Assembly: GCA_016839665.1 (NCBI GenBank) | Contig: JAEOTU010000327.1 | Coordinates: 1-29,991, forward strand | Length of the DNA stretch: 29,991 nt | Source of the DNA: Candidatus Hodarchaeota archaeon | GTDB lineage: Archaea > Asgardarchaeota > Heimdallarchaeia > Hodarchaeales > Hodarchaeaceae | Direction: 5' to 3' | Shown here: positions 16,566 through 24,853 of the stretch, piece by piece | How positions within the stretch are numbered: the first letter of the stretch is position 1 | Layout: each line of letters opens with the position of its first letter | The notes under the pieces: model-generated | The model's database searches: none | What the model was told of the DNA's origin: nothing | Seen by the model: only the letters and a program-made list of their open reading frames with translations | Made by a program: the position numbers and the translations under genes

Positions 16566-18413
16566 TTAAATTCCTAATTCATTCGCTATTTTATTTAACC
16601 CTAATGCCAAGAGTTTATCCTTTGGAATCTGCCCTTCTTCATTCCAACCCCTCATCTGATAATAAGTATGTATCATAGCTTTGAGATCCTGGGGTTTAAT
16701 GAATTCTCCTTTATTTGGACCTGTTGGGATGGGATTAATTAACATTCTCTTGGGTATTGTGTCATCGTCTTTTGTCCACCCATTTCGAATGTTAAAAGCT
16801 TTCTTGAGATTGTTGATACGATTAGCGACGGTTTTTAGATCTTCTGAAGTTATGTCCATTCCTATTACGTATTTTAAGAACTGTGCAGCTTCTTGATAGG
16901 GATCTTTGAAACATTTCCTGATGAATCTACACATGGCCAGAGAATCGAGTATAGTAGCCCAGTCTTCCGAGCCTTTGGTTATTTCTGCACGACCAGCATT
17001 TGTTTTTATTCTTTCATCGTTTCCCGCAATATCATACTCGTAAGCAAGTGATCTGGAATGGCAGCCTCCACGTGCCGCTACAGCCCATCCTAAAGCAGCC
17101 GTTTTTAAAGCTCTTATGTCAAATCCAGGCATTTCTAAGCCTTTTATTTGCATAGCAAATTCTTGAGAGTCTTTTCCAATTTCTTGAGATGCTTTTTTAA
17201 CACCTTGAGATAGCAGTTTGCCAAGTCCTCTACGCAATGCAATATCAGTTATTAGTTTCAAACAAGCTTCAGCATTCCCAAATTTAAGATCGGTTCCTTC
17301 AGTCTCAGTATTTGTCAGTATTCCTTTCTCATAACATTCCATCGCCCATGCAATTGTACCTCCAGTGCTTATAGCGTCTAAGCCATATTCATCGCATAGA
17401 GATACAGCTTTGAGAACTGCTGGAAAGCTATTGATTCCACAATTAGCCCCAAAAGCCCAAAGTGCTTGATAATCAATTGATGCTAAAGTTCCTGCAAAAG
17501 AACCTTCCTCGACTAAACAGACATGATCACAAGCGATAGGGCAGCTACCACAAGCATCGATTCGAATAGTGTATTTCTCTAGCATTGTTTCCCCACTAAC
17601 TGCATCTGCATCTTCGAATTGTGACATCTGAAAATTTTTTGTAGGTAGAAATCCTCTCTCGTTGAAGGTGGATACATTGGTCGGTGTCCCCATCAACCTA
17701 TACTTCTCAGTACAAGATCCTTGGCACCGGGAGTTGAACTCATTTGCAAACTTTAGAAGTTGATTGATTTCCGAAACGTCTATGCTATTTGTCCCTCTCA
17801 CAGCTATAGCCTTTAGATTCTTTGAACCCATAACAGCCCCCATGCCAGTTCGTCTGGCTCCTTGCCCTGGAGCATGATCATTGTATATGCTAGCAAAAGC
17901 AACGAGGTTTTCTCCACCTTTACCAATAGCTGCTACGCTTATGTTCTCATCATTTAATCTCTCCTTGATCGTTTCTGCTGTTTTTATAGGACTGTGTCCC
18001 CACAAATCATCTGCATTTAGGAATTCAACTATGCTATTGTCCACAAAGATGTAGGTTTTTTCATCTGCTTTTCCTTTTATCAACAACGAATCATAACCAG
18101 CTAGTTTCAATCGTTCAGGCCAAAAACTTGTTGTACTTGATTCACCAAAGAACCCAGTTAAAGGAGATTTTGCTACAACAGTACACTTAAAACCACAGGG
18201 TACATAGGCTCCACAAACAGGTCCTGTAGCAAAGACTAAATTATTTTCAGGAGAAAGTGGATCAACATTGGGAGGAGTTTCGTCATATAATAATCGAACT
18301 GCAAAGCCAACTCCACCAATATATTTTCTTGCGAATTCTTCATCAAAACTTTTCTCCTTGGTAGATTTTTTTTTCAAATCTACATACAAAATTTTTCCAG
18401 TATATCCAAACAC
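16566..18413 (-). CDS. aor: Tungsten-type aldehyde:ferredoxin oxidoreductase
   Basis: The 615-residue product is full length for AOR, which converts aldehydes to carboxylates with ferredoxin as electron carrier, using W-bis-pterin and one [4Fe-4S]. The N-terminal pterin domain has YIGGVGFAVRLLYDE, FATGP and KSPLTGFFGE. The cluster ligands are visible as C288, C291 and C295 (DACGSCPIAC) and C495 (DSLAMC), at almost the same positions as in the Pyrococcus enzyme. ARGGCHSRS near 448 lies in a pterin-contact region. The GTG start at 18413 has GGTGA six bases upstream. It heads an operon with the PrpD gene and is divergent from the polyferredoxin that could carry its electrons. Which AOR subclass and aldehyde are involved is not known. 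Confidence 0.93.
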   Translation of the reverse strand: MFGYTGKILYVDLKKKSTKEKSFDEEFARKYIGGVGFAVRLLYDETPPNVDPLSPENNLVFATGPVCGAYVPCGFKCTVVAKSPLTGFFGESSTTSFWPERLKLAGYDSLLIKGKADEKTYIFVDNSIVEFLNADDLWGHSPIKTAETIKERLNDENISVAAIGKGGENLVAFASIYNDHAPGQGARRTGMGAVMGSKNLKAIAVRGTNSIDVSEINQLLKFANEFNSRCQGSCTEKYRLMGTPTNVSTFNERGFLPTKNFQMSQFEDADAVSGETMLEKYTIRIDACGSCPIACDHVCLVEEGSFAGTLASIDYQALWAFGANCGINSFPAVLKAVSLCDEYGLDAISTGGTIAWAMECYEKGILTNTETEGTDLKFGNAEACLKLITDIALRRGLGKLLSQGVKKASQEIGKDSQEFAMQIKGLEMPGFDIRALKTAALGWAVAARGGCHSRSLAYEYDIAGNDERIKTNAGRAEITKGSEDWATILDSLAMCRFIRKCFKDPYQEAAQFLKYVIGMDITSEDLKTVANRINNLKKAFNIRNGWTKDDDTIPKRMLINPIPTGPNKGEFIKPQDLKAMIHTYYQMRGWNEEGQIPKDKLLALGLNKIANELGI

Positions 18414-18419
18414 AACAAT

Positions 18420-18424
18420 TCACC
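18420..18424 (-). promoter_or_regulatory. Ribosome binding site GGTGA for the AOR gene
   Basis: Read on the minus strand, GGTGA sits six bases before the GTG at 18413 and supports this start. It matches the site before the enoate reductase gene and shows that internal and leadered genes here use a canonical archaeal Shine-Dalgarno sequence. Confidence 0.5.
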
Positions 18425-18460
18425 AGGGAGTTGGGAGAATATTTTTCTTAAAGGTAACAA

Positions 18461-18468
18461 TTTAAATG
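18461..18468 (+). promoter_or_regulatory. TATA-like box of the polyferredoxin gene
   Basis: TTTAAATG is centred about 26 nt before a likely transcription start near 18490, giving a short leader of about 13 nt to the ATG at 18503. Because its core is a palindrome, it might also help the divergent AOR promoter. Confidence 0.35.
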
Positions 18469-18502
18469 TTTACATTCAAGGAAAAACACCAGTGACAGCT
18501 CA

Positions 18503-19450
18503 ATGCCTTTACGATTAAAAAGGTCAGAAGATGAGACCAAACTTTGGATTGATAGAATCCATCATGCAAAACAATACTCTCTAATTTTGGATAAGAATCT
18601 ATGTAAAGGCTGTGGTATATGTGAAGTCGTTTGTCCTAGAAACGCGCTCGAAATAGAGAAAGTTGAGGAGAAAGATCAAGAAGGAAAAACTCAACGACCA
18701 ACTTTAGATATTAAAGTAGAAAAATGCGATTACTGTGGAATTTGTGAGGCAATATGTCCCTTCGGAGCGTTCGAAACAAGGGTTGATGGTAAACATTGCA
18801 TACCAGTAGTTTTGGCAGAGAGTTTCCCTAACCTTATTCACGAGATTGAAATAGACACTTCTAAGTGTGAAGTAGGCTGTTCCGATTGTGAAAAAGCTTG
18901 TCCATTGAAAATAATTAAAACAAGAAGAATGAGTCCATTAGAAAGAGCTCGTCAGATTGTAAAGGCAAAAAAAGACAGTAATTATACCATTGAACCCTTA
19001 GTGGATGTTACTGTAGACTTATGCCCTGGTTGTGGGCTTTGTAATATTAAATGTCCTCAAGACGCTATTAAAACAAAAAAGATCTTTCAAGGAAAAATCA
19101 CAATTAAAAATGAAAAATGTCCTCAAGATTGCCACGGTTGTGTAGATGTCTGTCCATTTCCAGGAGCGCTATATGTTGGGTCAGATGGAAAAGTCAAGGT
19201 GGATGAAGAATTTTGTGTTTTCTGTGGTGTATGTACAATAGTTTGTCCTGAAGAGGAAGCCCTTCATTTTAAACGTACTCATATTCGACATACGCCCATC
19301 CACTCTGGAGCATGGAATAAGGCTTTGGAGAAGTTAACATCCATAAATTCACTTGCTAAAGAGCTTAGAGTAAAAGCTAGTGCAAATACTCAAAAGGTCG
19401 TTAGCGCTCGTTTAAAAGAAATTTTAAAGGAATTGGATTTAGATTTTTGA
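18503..19450 (+). CDS. Polyferredoxin with six [4Fe-4S] motifs, FwdF-like
   Basis: The 315-residue protein has six four-cysteine motifs in order: CKGCGICEVVCP, CDYCGICEAICP, CEVGCSDCEKACP, CPGCGLCNIKCP, CPQDCHGCVDVCP and CVFCGVCTIVCP. The first, second, fourth and sixth are classical C-x2-C-x2-C-x3-C; the third and fifth are C-x3-C-x2-C-x3-C. This alternation is typical of FwdF/FmdF-type polyferredoxins, electron wires in archaeal formylmethanofuran dehydrogenase and heterodisulfide reductase systems. No such partner is in the window, so the nearest candidates are AOR (divergent, 89 nt away) and the FrdA-like complex (convergent). The stop overlaps the end of the facing Fe-S gene by 12 bp. 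The C-terminal 60 residues are a charged tail without cysteines. Confidence 0.9.
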   Translation: MPLRLKRSEDETKLWIDRIHHAKQYSLILDKNLCKGCGICEVVCPRNALEIEKVEEKDQEGKTQRPTLDIKVEKCDYCGICEAICPFGAFETRVDGKHCIPVVLAESFPNLIHEIEIDTSKCEVGCSDCEKACPLKIIKTRRMSPLERARQIVKAKKDSNYTIEPLVDVTVDLCPGCGLCNIKCPQDAIKTKKIFQGKITIKNEKCPQDCHGCVDVCPFPGALYVGSDGKVKVDEEFCVFCGVCTIVCPEEEALHFKRTHIRHTPIHSGAWNKALEKLTSINSLAKELRVKASANTQKVVSARLKEILKELDLDF

Positions 19451-20071
19451 TGTTTCTCTCTTTTGCCAGACTCCTCGGTTAGGAGGTAATGGTATGTATC
19501 CATATCTTTCATAGAAGGTCTTTGGGTGCTCTCGGGAAACTACAAATTCATCTAGTATTTTTCTTGTAGTTTCACTTTCAGTTTTCTCTATTGTTTCTTC
19601 TATTGTCAATAGACTTAACGCATCTTTCGGACATGATCTAACACAAGGAGGTTCTCCATCAACTCGGTCATCGGGACAAAGATCACATACAGCAGCCATT
19701 GTAAGTTTCGGATCCAATATAATTGCTCCAAATTCACAGGCTGTTTGACACCATCCACAAGGAACATGACAACTATTAATGGCTTCAAAGTTAGTCTCTA
19801 CATGAATAATACCTGTTTCTTCATCTTGAGAAAGAGCATCCCGTGGGCATACATTAACACATGGTGGATCTTTACAATGTTGGCATGAAATTGACACATT
19901 AAGAATTGGTTCATTATGTGTTCTTAATGATACTGTGTGTATCCGAGAGAATAAGGGATTGAAAGTTTTCTCTTTGGCAGCTGAACATGCTTGCATGCAT
20001 ATTGCGCATCCAACACATTTTATTGGGTCGCAGGTGATGAATTTATTGAATTCTTTACCCACGAAAATCAC
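19439..20071 (-). CDS. Four-cluster ferredoxin-like electron transfer subunit (HycB/DmsB type)
   Basis: The 210-residue protein has four cysteine groups in the order seen in DmsB, HycB and CooF-like subunits: CVGCAICMQAC, CQHCKDPPCVNVCP, CHVPCGWCQTAC and CDLCPDDRVDGEPPCVRSCP. Together they should hold four [4Fe-4S] clusters. The GTG start overlaps the stop codon of the upstream 2Fe-2S gene by four bases (GTGA), so translation is coupled and the two surely work together. Such proteins are also found beside some aldehyde oxidoreductases. Here the context makes it the terminal Fe-S subunit of the FrdA-like complex. It has no signal peptide or membrane helix and should be cytosolic. Confidence 0.87.
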   Translation of the reverse strand: MIFVGKEFNKFITCDPIKCVGCAICMQACSAAKEKTFNPLFSRIHTVSLRTHNEPILNVSISCQHCKDPPCVNVCPRDALSQDEETGIIHVETNFEAINSCHVPCGWCQTACEFGAIILDPKLTMAAVCDLCPDDRVDGEPPCVRSCPKDALSLLTIEETIEKTESETTRKILDEFVVSREHPKTFYERYGYIPLPPNRGVWQKRETSKI

Positions 20072-20517
20072 TCTTGATTTTTAATTTTTGTATATGTTTG
20101 TCTAAACTTGTGCGATGCATTAGCTCTTGGTATGAAAAATTTTTCTCTGTCCACAAGCGAATATTGAGAAGCAATAAGATCTTTTATAATTGGAAAACCT
20201 AGTGAAAAGGGAGGTTCTACGACAATTTCACTTTTTTCTGCGTACTCGTTCACTAAAAAAGTACATGCTTGTTCTCCTTTTCCATTAATGAACATGTCAC
20301 ATACTCCACATCTACCTTGTTCAGTCAGTCTACAGCAAGAATACATGAAGGCTAGACTTGGATCCAAATTTTCGTATATGTACATCAGGATACCTAACAT
20401 TGTCATGTTATCATATTTCAATGGAATTTCATATGTTTGGTAGCTTGGTTCGTCGTCTTGACGAGGATCGTATCTATGAATTTTGACTTTTAATGTTTCT
20501 CCATTTGATTTCTGCAA
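20068..20517 (-). CDS. 2Fe-2S protein resembling the N-terminal domain of SdhB/FrdB
   Basis: The 149-residue product matches the plant-ferredoxin-like N-terminal domain of succinate dehydrogenase/fumarate reductase iron-sulfur subunits: KVKIHRYDPR at the start, then SLAFMYSCC, GRCGVCDMFINGKGEQAC and EPPFSLGFPIIKDLI. The second half of FrdB, with its [4Fe-4S] and [3Fe-4S] clusters, is absent; the next gene supplies clusters of another type. The cysteine spacing is C62-x7-C70-x2-C73-x11-C85, three residues longer in the first loop than the usual x4. The TTG start at 20517 is supported by GAGGAG at 20526-20531. It lies 18 nt after the flavoprotein gene. Confidence 0.85.
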   Translation of the reverse strand: MQKSNGETLKVKIHRYDPRQDDEPSYQTYEIPLKYDNMTMLGILMYIYENLDPSLAFMYSCCRLTEQGRCGVCDMFINGKGEQACTFLVNEYAEKSEIVVEPPFSLGFPIIKDLIASQYSLVDREKFFIPRANASHKFRQTYTKIKNQE

Positions 20518-20525
20518 ACTCTCAA

Positions 20526-20531
20526 CTCCTC
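20526..20531 (-). promoter_or_regulatory. Ribosome binding site GAGGAG for the 2Fe-2S gene
   Basis: On the minus strand GAGGAG lies eight bases before the TTG at 20517 and decides this start; it also overlaps the region just after the flavoprotein stop codon. Confidence 0.5.
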
Positions 20532-20535
20532 AAAT

Positions 20536-22314
20536 CTAACTAGGCATCATAGAAAGGCCAAGCTCAGTAGTTACAAGGGGCTCACTCCAAATCTTGACCT
20601 TTCCATTTTCTTCTTTAGCTATGACGTTTTTCATCCACTTTTCGTTGTCTGTCTTTGGATAATCAACTCTATAGTGGTTACCACGACTCTCTGTTCTAAA
20701 AAGTGCAGATCTAGCAATGACTTCTAATGTGTCAAGCATGTTCCTTATTTCAAGAGCGTCAATCCATGATCTGTTATAGATCTTACCTTTATGAGCCGTG
20801 TAAATATCAGGGATCTGCGACTTCAGCTTTTCAATATTATTTATTGCACTTTCTAATCTTTCACCTATTTTTACAACTCCAACATCTTCGTAAGCCATTT
20901 TTTGGATTTTTCTTTTGAATTTATTTGACTCAACGCCATCCTTTCTTTTAAGAGGAGCATAGGTGAGCTCTCTTATCTTTTCAACTTGTTCAACATCTAC
21001 TTCGAATTTGGGAGCTCCTTTTGAGTACTCTGTAGCGGCTTCTCCAGCCCATTTTCCTTGAACAATGACTTGAGTAATTGCATTCCCTGATAATCTGTTT
21101 GATCCATGGCAACCTCCAGTTACTTCCCCAGAAGCATATAGTCCAGGTACATTTGTTTCGCATTTCTCGTTTATTTTTATTCCACCACAATAGAAATGGC
21201 TTGCAGAAAATGCAGGTATGGCTTTCTTTTTCAAATTTTCTAGAAATTCTGAACTGTACAAGGAATCTCTTTTTGCCCATTCATCAATAAAGTTGTCAGG
21301 AAGATGTTTTATGGAAAGGAGTACGTAAGAGCCTAGCTCATCTGTCCATCCTTTACGATCCCAGATCTCTCTCATTATTCCGACTGCGATCATGTCCCTT
21401 GTACTACGTTCAAGTCTTTCTGGATCATACTTCATCATAAAGCGTTCGCCAAATCGATTTAATAGCCAAGGGGAAATGTTTAGGATGGGATTGATGGATC
21501 TTATTGATATTGGTGGATGATGAAAGGTTGTGGTTAGGAATTGAACTTGTTGTGGATCAAGAAATTCAGCTCCAACTCTTCGAGCCATTGCCTGACCATC
21601 ACCAGTTAATTCTTGATTTCCTGTAGTGAATGGGTAAATTTTTAGTCCCCCACCAGTAGCTAATATTGTAGCTTTAGCTGGAAATGCGAGAAAATCGCCA
21701 GTGTTCAGATCAACGCCCACTGCTCCAACAATTCGACCTTTGTTGGTTAGCAGATCTATTACCATTGTGTGTTCAAAGTATTCAATCTGTTTTCCATATG
21801 TATTGAGCATTCTTATCAATGCTTTACAAACTTCACGTCCTGTAGACATTACTCCTCTTCGAAAGCTGTGTCCTGCAGCCCAACCAACAGCCTCTTTTGA
21901 GCTGATTCGCATTCCCCAATCCATTAGTTCTTTTATTCTGATTGCAGAGTCTTCAACATGTCTATCAACAATCTTTTGATTGTTGATATAACGTCCTTCC
22001 TCTAGCATATCCTTAAAAAACGTAGCTTTCGTATCTCTTTCGTCTGCGGGTAAGCCACAGAGTTCACTTATCCTCTGTCCATCAGCGTCAATATCTGTGC
22101 CTGCTGTAAGAGTTGCTCCTGTTTTAGCTATTGGACCTTTTGTTACAACAGCAACTCTTTGCCCTCGTTTCGCAGCTTCAAACGCAGCTCGTGCTCCTGC
22201 CCCTTCACTCCCGATAACTAATACATCAGTATCGAAAGCATTGTCAGCTATACCTTGAATGGTCTTACTCACATCAAAACCTTCAATGTGACTTTGATAT
22301 GTGTGCCTAGTCAT
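20536..22314 (-). CDS. FrdA/SdhA-like FAD flavoprotein
   Basis: The 592-residue protein belongs to the fumarate reductase/L-aspartate oxidase flavoprotein family. Residues 31-44 (VLVIGSEGAGARAA) are the FAD-binding motif. LATGGGLKIYPFTTGNQELTGDG (about 218-240), GERFMMKYDP, STRD with the candidate catalytic Arg306, ASHFYCGG with His373 and the C-terminal SGEVTGGCHGSNRLSGN follow the family order. The covalent-FAD His of membrane SdhA/FrdA is not seen: the corresponding segment is AKTGATLTAG. The T-E-x-x-R-G-x-G substrate loop is also not evident. It is thus probably soluble, with non-covalent FAD, and acts on something other than plain fumarate (inference). The next genes encode its Fe-S partners. 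A TATA-like stretch 25-30 nt upstream suggests its own promoter. Confidence 0.87.
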   Translation of the reverse strand: MTRHTYQSHIEGFDVSKTIQGIADNAFDTDVLVIGSEGAGARAAFEAAKRGQRVAVVTKGPIAKTGATLTAGTDIDADGQRISELCGLPADERDTKATFFKDMLEEGRYINNQKIVDRHVEDSAIRIKELMDWGMRISSKEAVGWAAGHSFRRGVMSTGREVCKALIRMLNTYGKQIEYFEHTMVIDLLTNKGRIVGAVGVDLNTGDFLAFPAKATILATGGGLKIYPFTTGNQELTGDGQAMARRVGAEFLDPQQVQFLTTTFHHPPISIRSINPILNISPWLLNRFGERFMMKYDPERLERSTRDMIAVGIMREIWDRKGWTDELGSYVLLSIKHLPDNFIDEWAKRDSLYSSEFLENLKKKAIPAFSASHFYCGGIKINEKCETNVPGLYASGEVTGGCHGSNRLSGNAITQVIVQGKWAGEAATEYSKGAPKFEVDVEQVEKIRELTYAPLKRKDGVESNKFKRKIQKMAYEDVGVVKIGERLESAINNIEKLKSQIPDIYTAHKGKIYNRSWIDALEIRNMLDTLEVIARSALFRTESRGNHYRVDYPKTDNEKWMKNVIAKEENGKVKIWSEPLVTTELGLSMMPS

Positions 22315-22382
22315 AAAAAATTGAGTATTAAGTTTTATGTAAACATAATTTGAACTCGTTAGTCTATTAGAAATTGTGTCAG

Positions 22383-23558
22383 TCAGATTCTATGAAGTCC
22401 TCTGCTAGCCCAAGACAACACTTCGTAGCCTTTCCTAGTCACTAGCACATTCTCTTCTTGAACAAATCTGAATTGAGAGTTCCTCTCAGAAATTTCGGGT
22501 TTCACAGTTATGCTCGATACTTCAGGTTCCATAGTTATAACCATACCTTCTTCAAGTACTGTGTGATCAGTTAAACAAATTGATGGGAGTTCCAATCCTC
22601 CAATTCCTATTCCGTGTCCATCTCTTCCAGCAGGTTTTGATTTTATGCCAGCTTTTTTGAGTAGATTACTTCCGACCTTCGCTATATCTGAAGCCTTTAC
22701 TCCAGGTTTCGTTGCTTCAACTTCTCTCCATGTAATTTCTTTACATAGCTTATATAATTCTGTTAATTCTTCAGATGGTTCTCCCACAAAAGCAAGCCTT
22801 GAAAAGTCAGCCCTGTAATTCTTGATTTCAGCGCCACTATCAATAAAAAGTTGATCACCCATCTTGAGAGCCCGATCAGTAGGTTTGCTCATTAGATAGG
22901 TACTAGGAAAAATTCGAGGGTGTGTCCAGCAACCTTCCTCACTTCCGTCATCCATCATAAGAGTTATCATCAATTTTGCGATGTCGATCTCACTCATGTT
23001 AGGTTTTAAATTTTCAAATAATTTTTCATAAGCTTTTGCAGTTATATCACAAGCTTTTCTTATACAATCTATCTCAGCTTTGGTTTTAGATAGCCTCGTT
23101 TTTAAAAAGATACTAGTTGCGTCTACAAAGTCAACTTTTCTCAACTTCTTTTTCAGTCTTTCGAAATCCAAATATGACATTCCCAATCGATATTCAGCGC
23201 CTAGGTCAACACCTATCTTTCCTGAATTTAGGTTGAATTCTTCAAGTGCATCTACTATATGCTGATCAGTAAAAGGAAAATCCTTCCATAGTCGGAAATT
23301 TTTAACCCAAGATGAGTTTCTTATTCTATCTTCAAATAGACTTTGTGCAATAATTATTGGTTCATCTTCTATTGGCAAAATCAATACATTTGGTCTACTA
23401 ACAGCCACTTGGGGACTACTTTTATGTCCGCCGAAGTAGATATAGTTAGTAACGTCAGTTGCCAAAAGGGCGTTAATCCCTTCCTTTGCCATTAATTTTC
23501 TAGCTTTCATATATCGTGTTTCATATTCTCTTTGAGGAAAGTCGGGTTTCAAATCCAA
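22383..23558 (-). CDS. M24 family Xaa-Pro peptidase (aminopeptidase P / prolidase type)
   Basis: This is the typical two-domain M24 protein, about 391 residues from the TTG at 23558. All five metal ligands are present in order: Asp in FIDSGA, Asp in YRADFSRL, His in RDGHGIGIGG, Glu in VITMEPEV and Glu in FVQEENVLVT. It should therefore be a two-metal peptidase cleaving Xaa-Pro bonds of peptides, or a related amidase. A longer frame exists from a TTG at 23642, but that would overlap the divergent MFS gene and adds about 28 residues that look unlike the family N-terminus; MDLKPDFPQREYETRYMKARKLM from 23558 looks right. It lies 68 nt upstream of the flavoprotein gene on the same strand. Confidence 0.87.
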   Translation of the reverse strand: MDLKPDFPQREYETRYMKARKLMAKEGINALLATDVTNYIYFGGHKSSPQVAVSRPNVLILPIEDEPIIIAQSLFEDRIRNSSWVKNFRLWKDFPFTDQHIVDALEEFNLNSGKIGVDLGAEYRLGMSYLDFERLKKKLRKVDFVDATSIFLKTRLSKTKAEIDCIRKACDITAKAYEKLFENLKPNMSEIDIAKLMITLMMDDGSEEGCWTHPRIFPSTYLMSKPTDRALKMGDQLFIDSGAEIKNYRADFSRLAFVGEPSEELTELYKLCKEITWREVEATKPGVKASDIAKVGSNLLKKAGIKSKPAGRDGHGIGIGGLELPSICLTDHTVLEEGMVITMEPEVSSITVKPEISERNSQFRFVQEENVLVTRKGYEVLSWASRGLHRI

Positions 23559-23595
23559 AAATCCATAACACCAATTTCCAACTATTCCAATTAAG

Positions 23596-23601
23596 TTTAA
23601 A
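23596..23601. promoter_or_regulatory. Palindromic TATA core TTTAAA serving two divergent genes
   Basis: TTTAAA lies in the middle of the gap between the M24 start (23558, leftward) and the MFS start (23637, rightward), about 38-41 nt from each. A start 26 nt from its centre gives leaders of about 12-14 nt in both directions. Use of one box in both directions is inferred from this symmetry. Confidence 0.35.
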
Positions 23602-23636
23602 TCCAAAGTTTTTGTGCTAATAAGCCTAGTGGTTAA

Positions 23637-24824
23637 ATGCAAAATAGCGAGAATACAAAAAAAATTATGCTACTAGCTTTCTGCTGGTCAGCTTTTTTCT
23701 CAACACATTTTGCTCGTATGAATTGGTCCACAATATTTCCATTTGCAGAAGATCCCCTTGGACTTACAAAAACTCTTTCAGGCTGGCTTATGACAGCTCC
23801 TTTCATCACTTATGCATTGATGCAAGTACCTGCTGGAATTCTAACTGATCGTGTTGATAATAAAAAACTAATGAGCTTAACACTAATTATTATGGGCATA
23901 ATAACCTCGCTTACAAGCTTGGGAAATACATTCTTCGAAATTTTCCTCTTAAGACTAATGACAGGTTTTTTTGCATCTTTTATTTATGTTCCTAGTTTGC
24001 GACTTTTATCACTCACCTTTAAGAGAAACGGAAAAGGACAAGCAATTGGTATCTTTATAACAGCTTCTACAATAGCATTAATCATTCTAGGACTTGTGAT
24101 TCCTCCTTTAACTCTGATTTCAAATTGGCGATTCGGTTTCCTCGTATCAGGCGTCCCAGGAATCATCACTGGAATTTTAGGATTTTTCATGCGTAGTCGA
24201 TATTTGATACAGAAAAACAATCTTAATTCATCGTTAGGATCTAGCTTTAGAAAAATTATAGTAAATAATGGCATAATATTAAGTTTCATAGCTTCTTTTT
24301 TCGCAGCTATCAATTTATCTGCGATAAAAATGTGGATCTTCGATTTCGTGGTCACAGATCTTAGCGTTACAATTATCTTTGCTGGAATAATTTTCTCAGC
24401 GTTTAATTTCATTACTGTGCTAAACAAACCAATAGCTGGATGGGCTGCAGACATTTGGAATAAAAAGCCAGTAATAATTGGATCTCTTTTAACAAACGCA
24501 ATGCTTTGTATATTACTTCCACTAGCTCCTGAAACAACACTTTCGTTAATCATATTATTCAGTTTAGGATTGTTTGTAGGCTTCTATATTCCAGCATCCA
24601 CAGCATTGCTAACTGAACTTTGCGATTTTCAGGCTTTGGGTGTAGTTTTGAGTGCAAAAAACATGATGGCAATGCTTTCATTCGTTATCCAACCGCCTTT
24701 GTCAGGATATATACTTGACACAACAGGATCATACACTTGGATTTGGATTATATGTGCGTCCTCAGCTTTACTGTCAGCTCTATTTTTTGCTTTTATCAAG
24801 GAAAGAAGGATCGCTGAGGATTAA
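23637..24824 (+). CDS. Major facilitator superfamily transporter
   Basis: The 395-residue protein consists of hydrophobic segments consistent with about 12 membrane helices. The MFS signature between helices 2 and 3 is visible as GILTDRVDNKKLMSL, and a related repeat at the start of the second half is GWAADIWNKKPVI. The N-terminus has WSAFFSTHFARMNWSTIFPFAED, like the organic-anion (ACS, sugar-acid and phthalate) subgroup, but I cannot assign a substrate. It would exchange or take up a small organic solute in the cell membrane. It begins at ATG 23637, divergent from the M24 gene, and ends 29 nt from the convergent M20 gene. Its place beside catabolic genes suggests uptake of a related substrate. 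Confidence 0.88.
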   Translation: MQNSENTKKIMLLAFCWSAFFSTHFARMNWSTIFPFAEDPLGLTKTLSGWLMTAPFITYALMQVPAGILTDRVDNKKLMSLTLIIMGIITSLTSLGNTFFEIFLLRLMTGFFASFIYVPSLRLLSLTFKRNGKGQAIGIFITASTIALIILGLVIPPLTLISNWRFGFLVSGVPGIITGILGFFMRSRYLIQKNNLNSSLGSSFRKIIVNNGIILSFIASFFAAINLSAIKMWIFDFVVTDLSVTIIFAGIIFSAFNFITVLNKPIAGWAADIWNKKPVIIGSLLTNAMLCILLPLAPETTLSLIILFSLGLFVGFYIPASTALLTELCDFQALGVVLSAKNMMAMLSFVIQPPLSGYILDTTGSYTWIWIICASSALLSALFFAFIKERRIAED

Positions 24825-24853
24825 AACCCTCTAATTAAGGCTGCAGAGATCTC

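Noticed and set aside
18503..19450. Reading the polyferredoxin as proof of methanogenesis (FwdF)
   Set aside because: No formylmethanofuran dehydrogenase, Hdr or Mcr gene is in the window; polyferredoxins of this kind occur in non-methanogens.
23984..24553. Long open frame (189 codons) antisense to the MFS transporter
   Set aside because: It is a shadow of a strongly coding gene with clear MFS motifs; its own translation has no recognisable domain.
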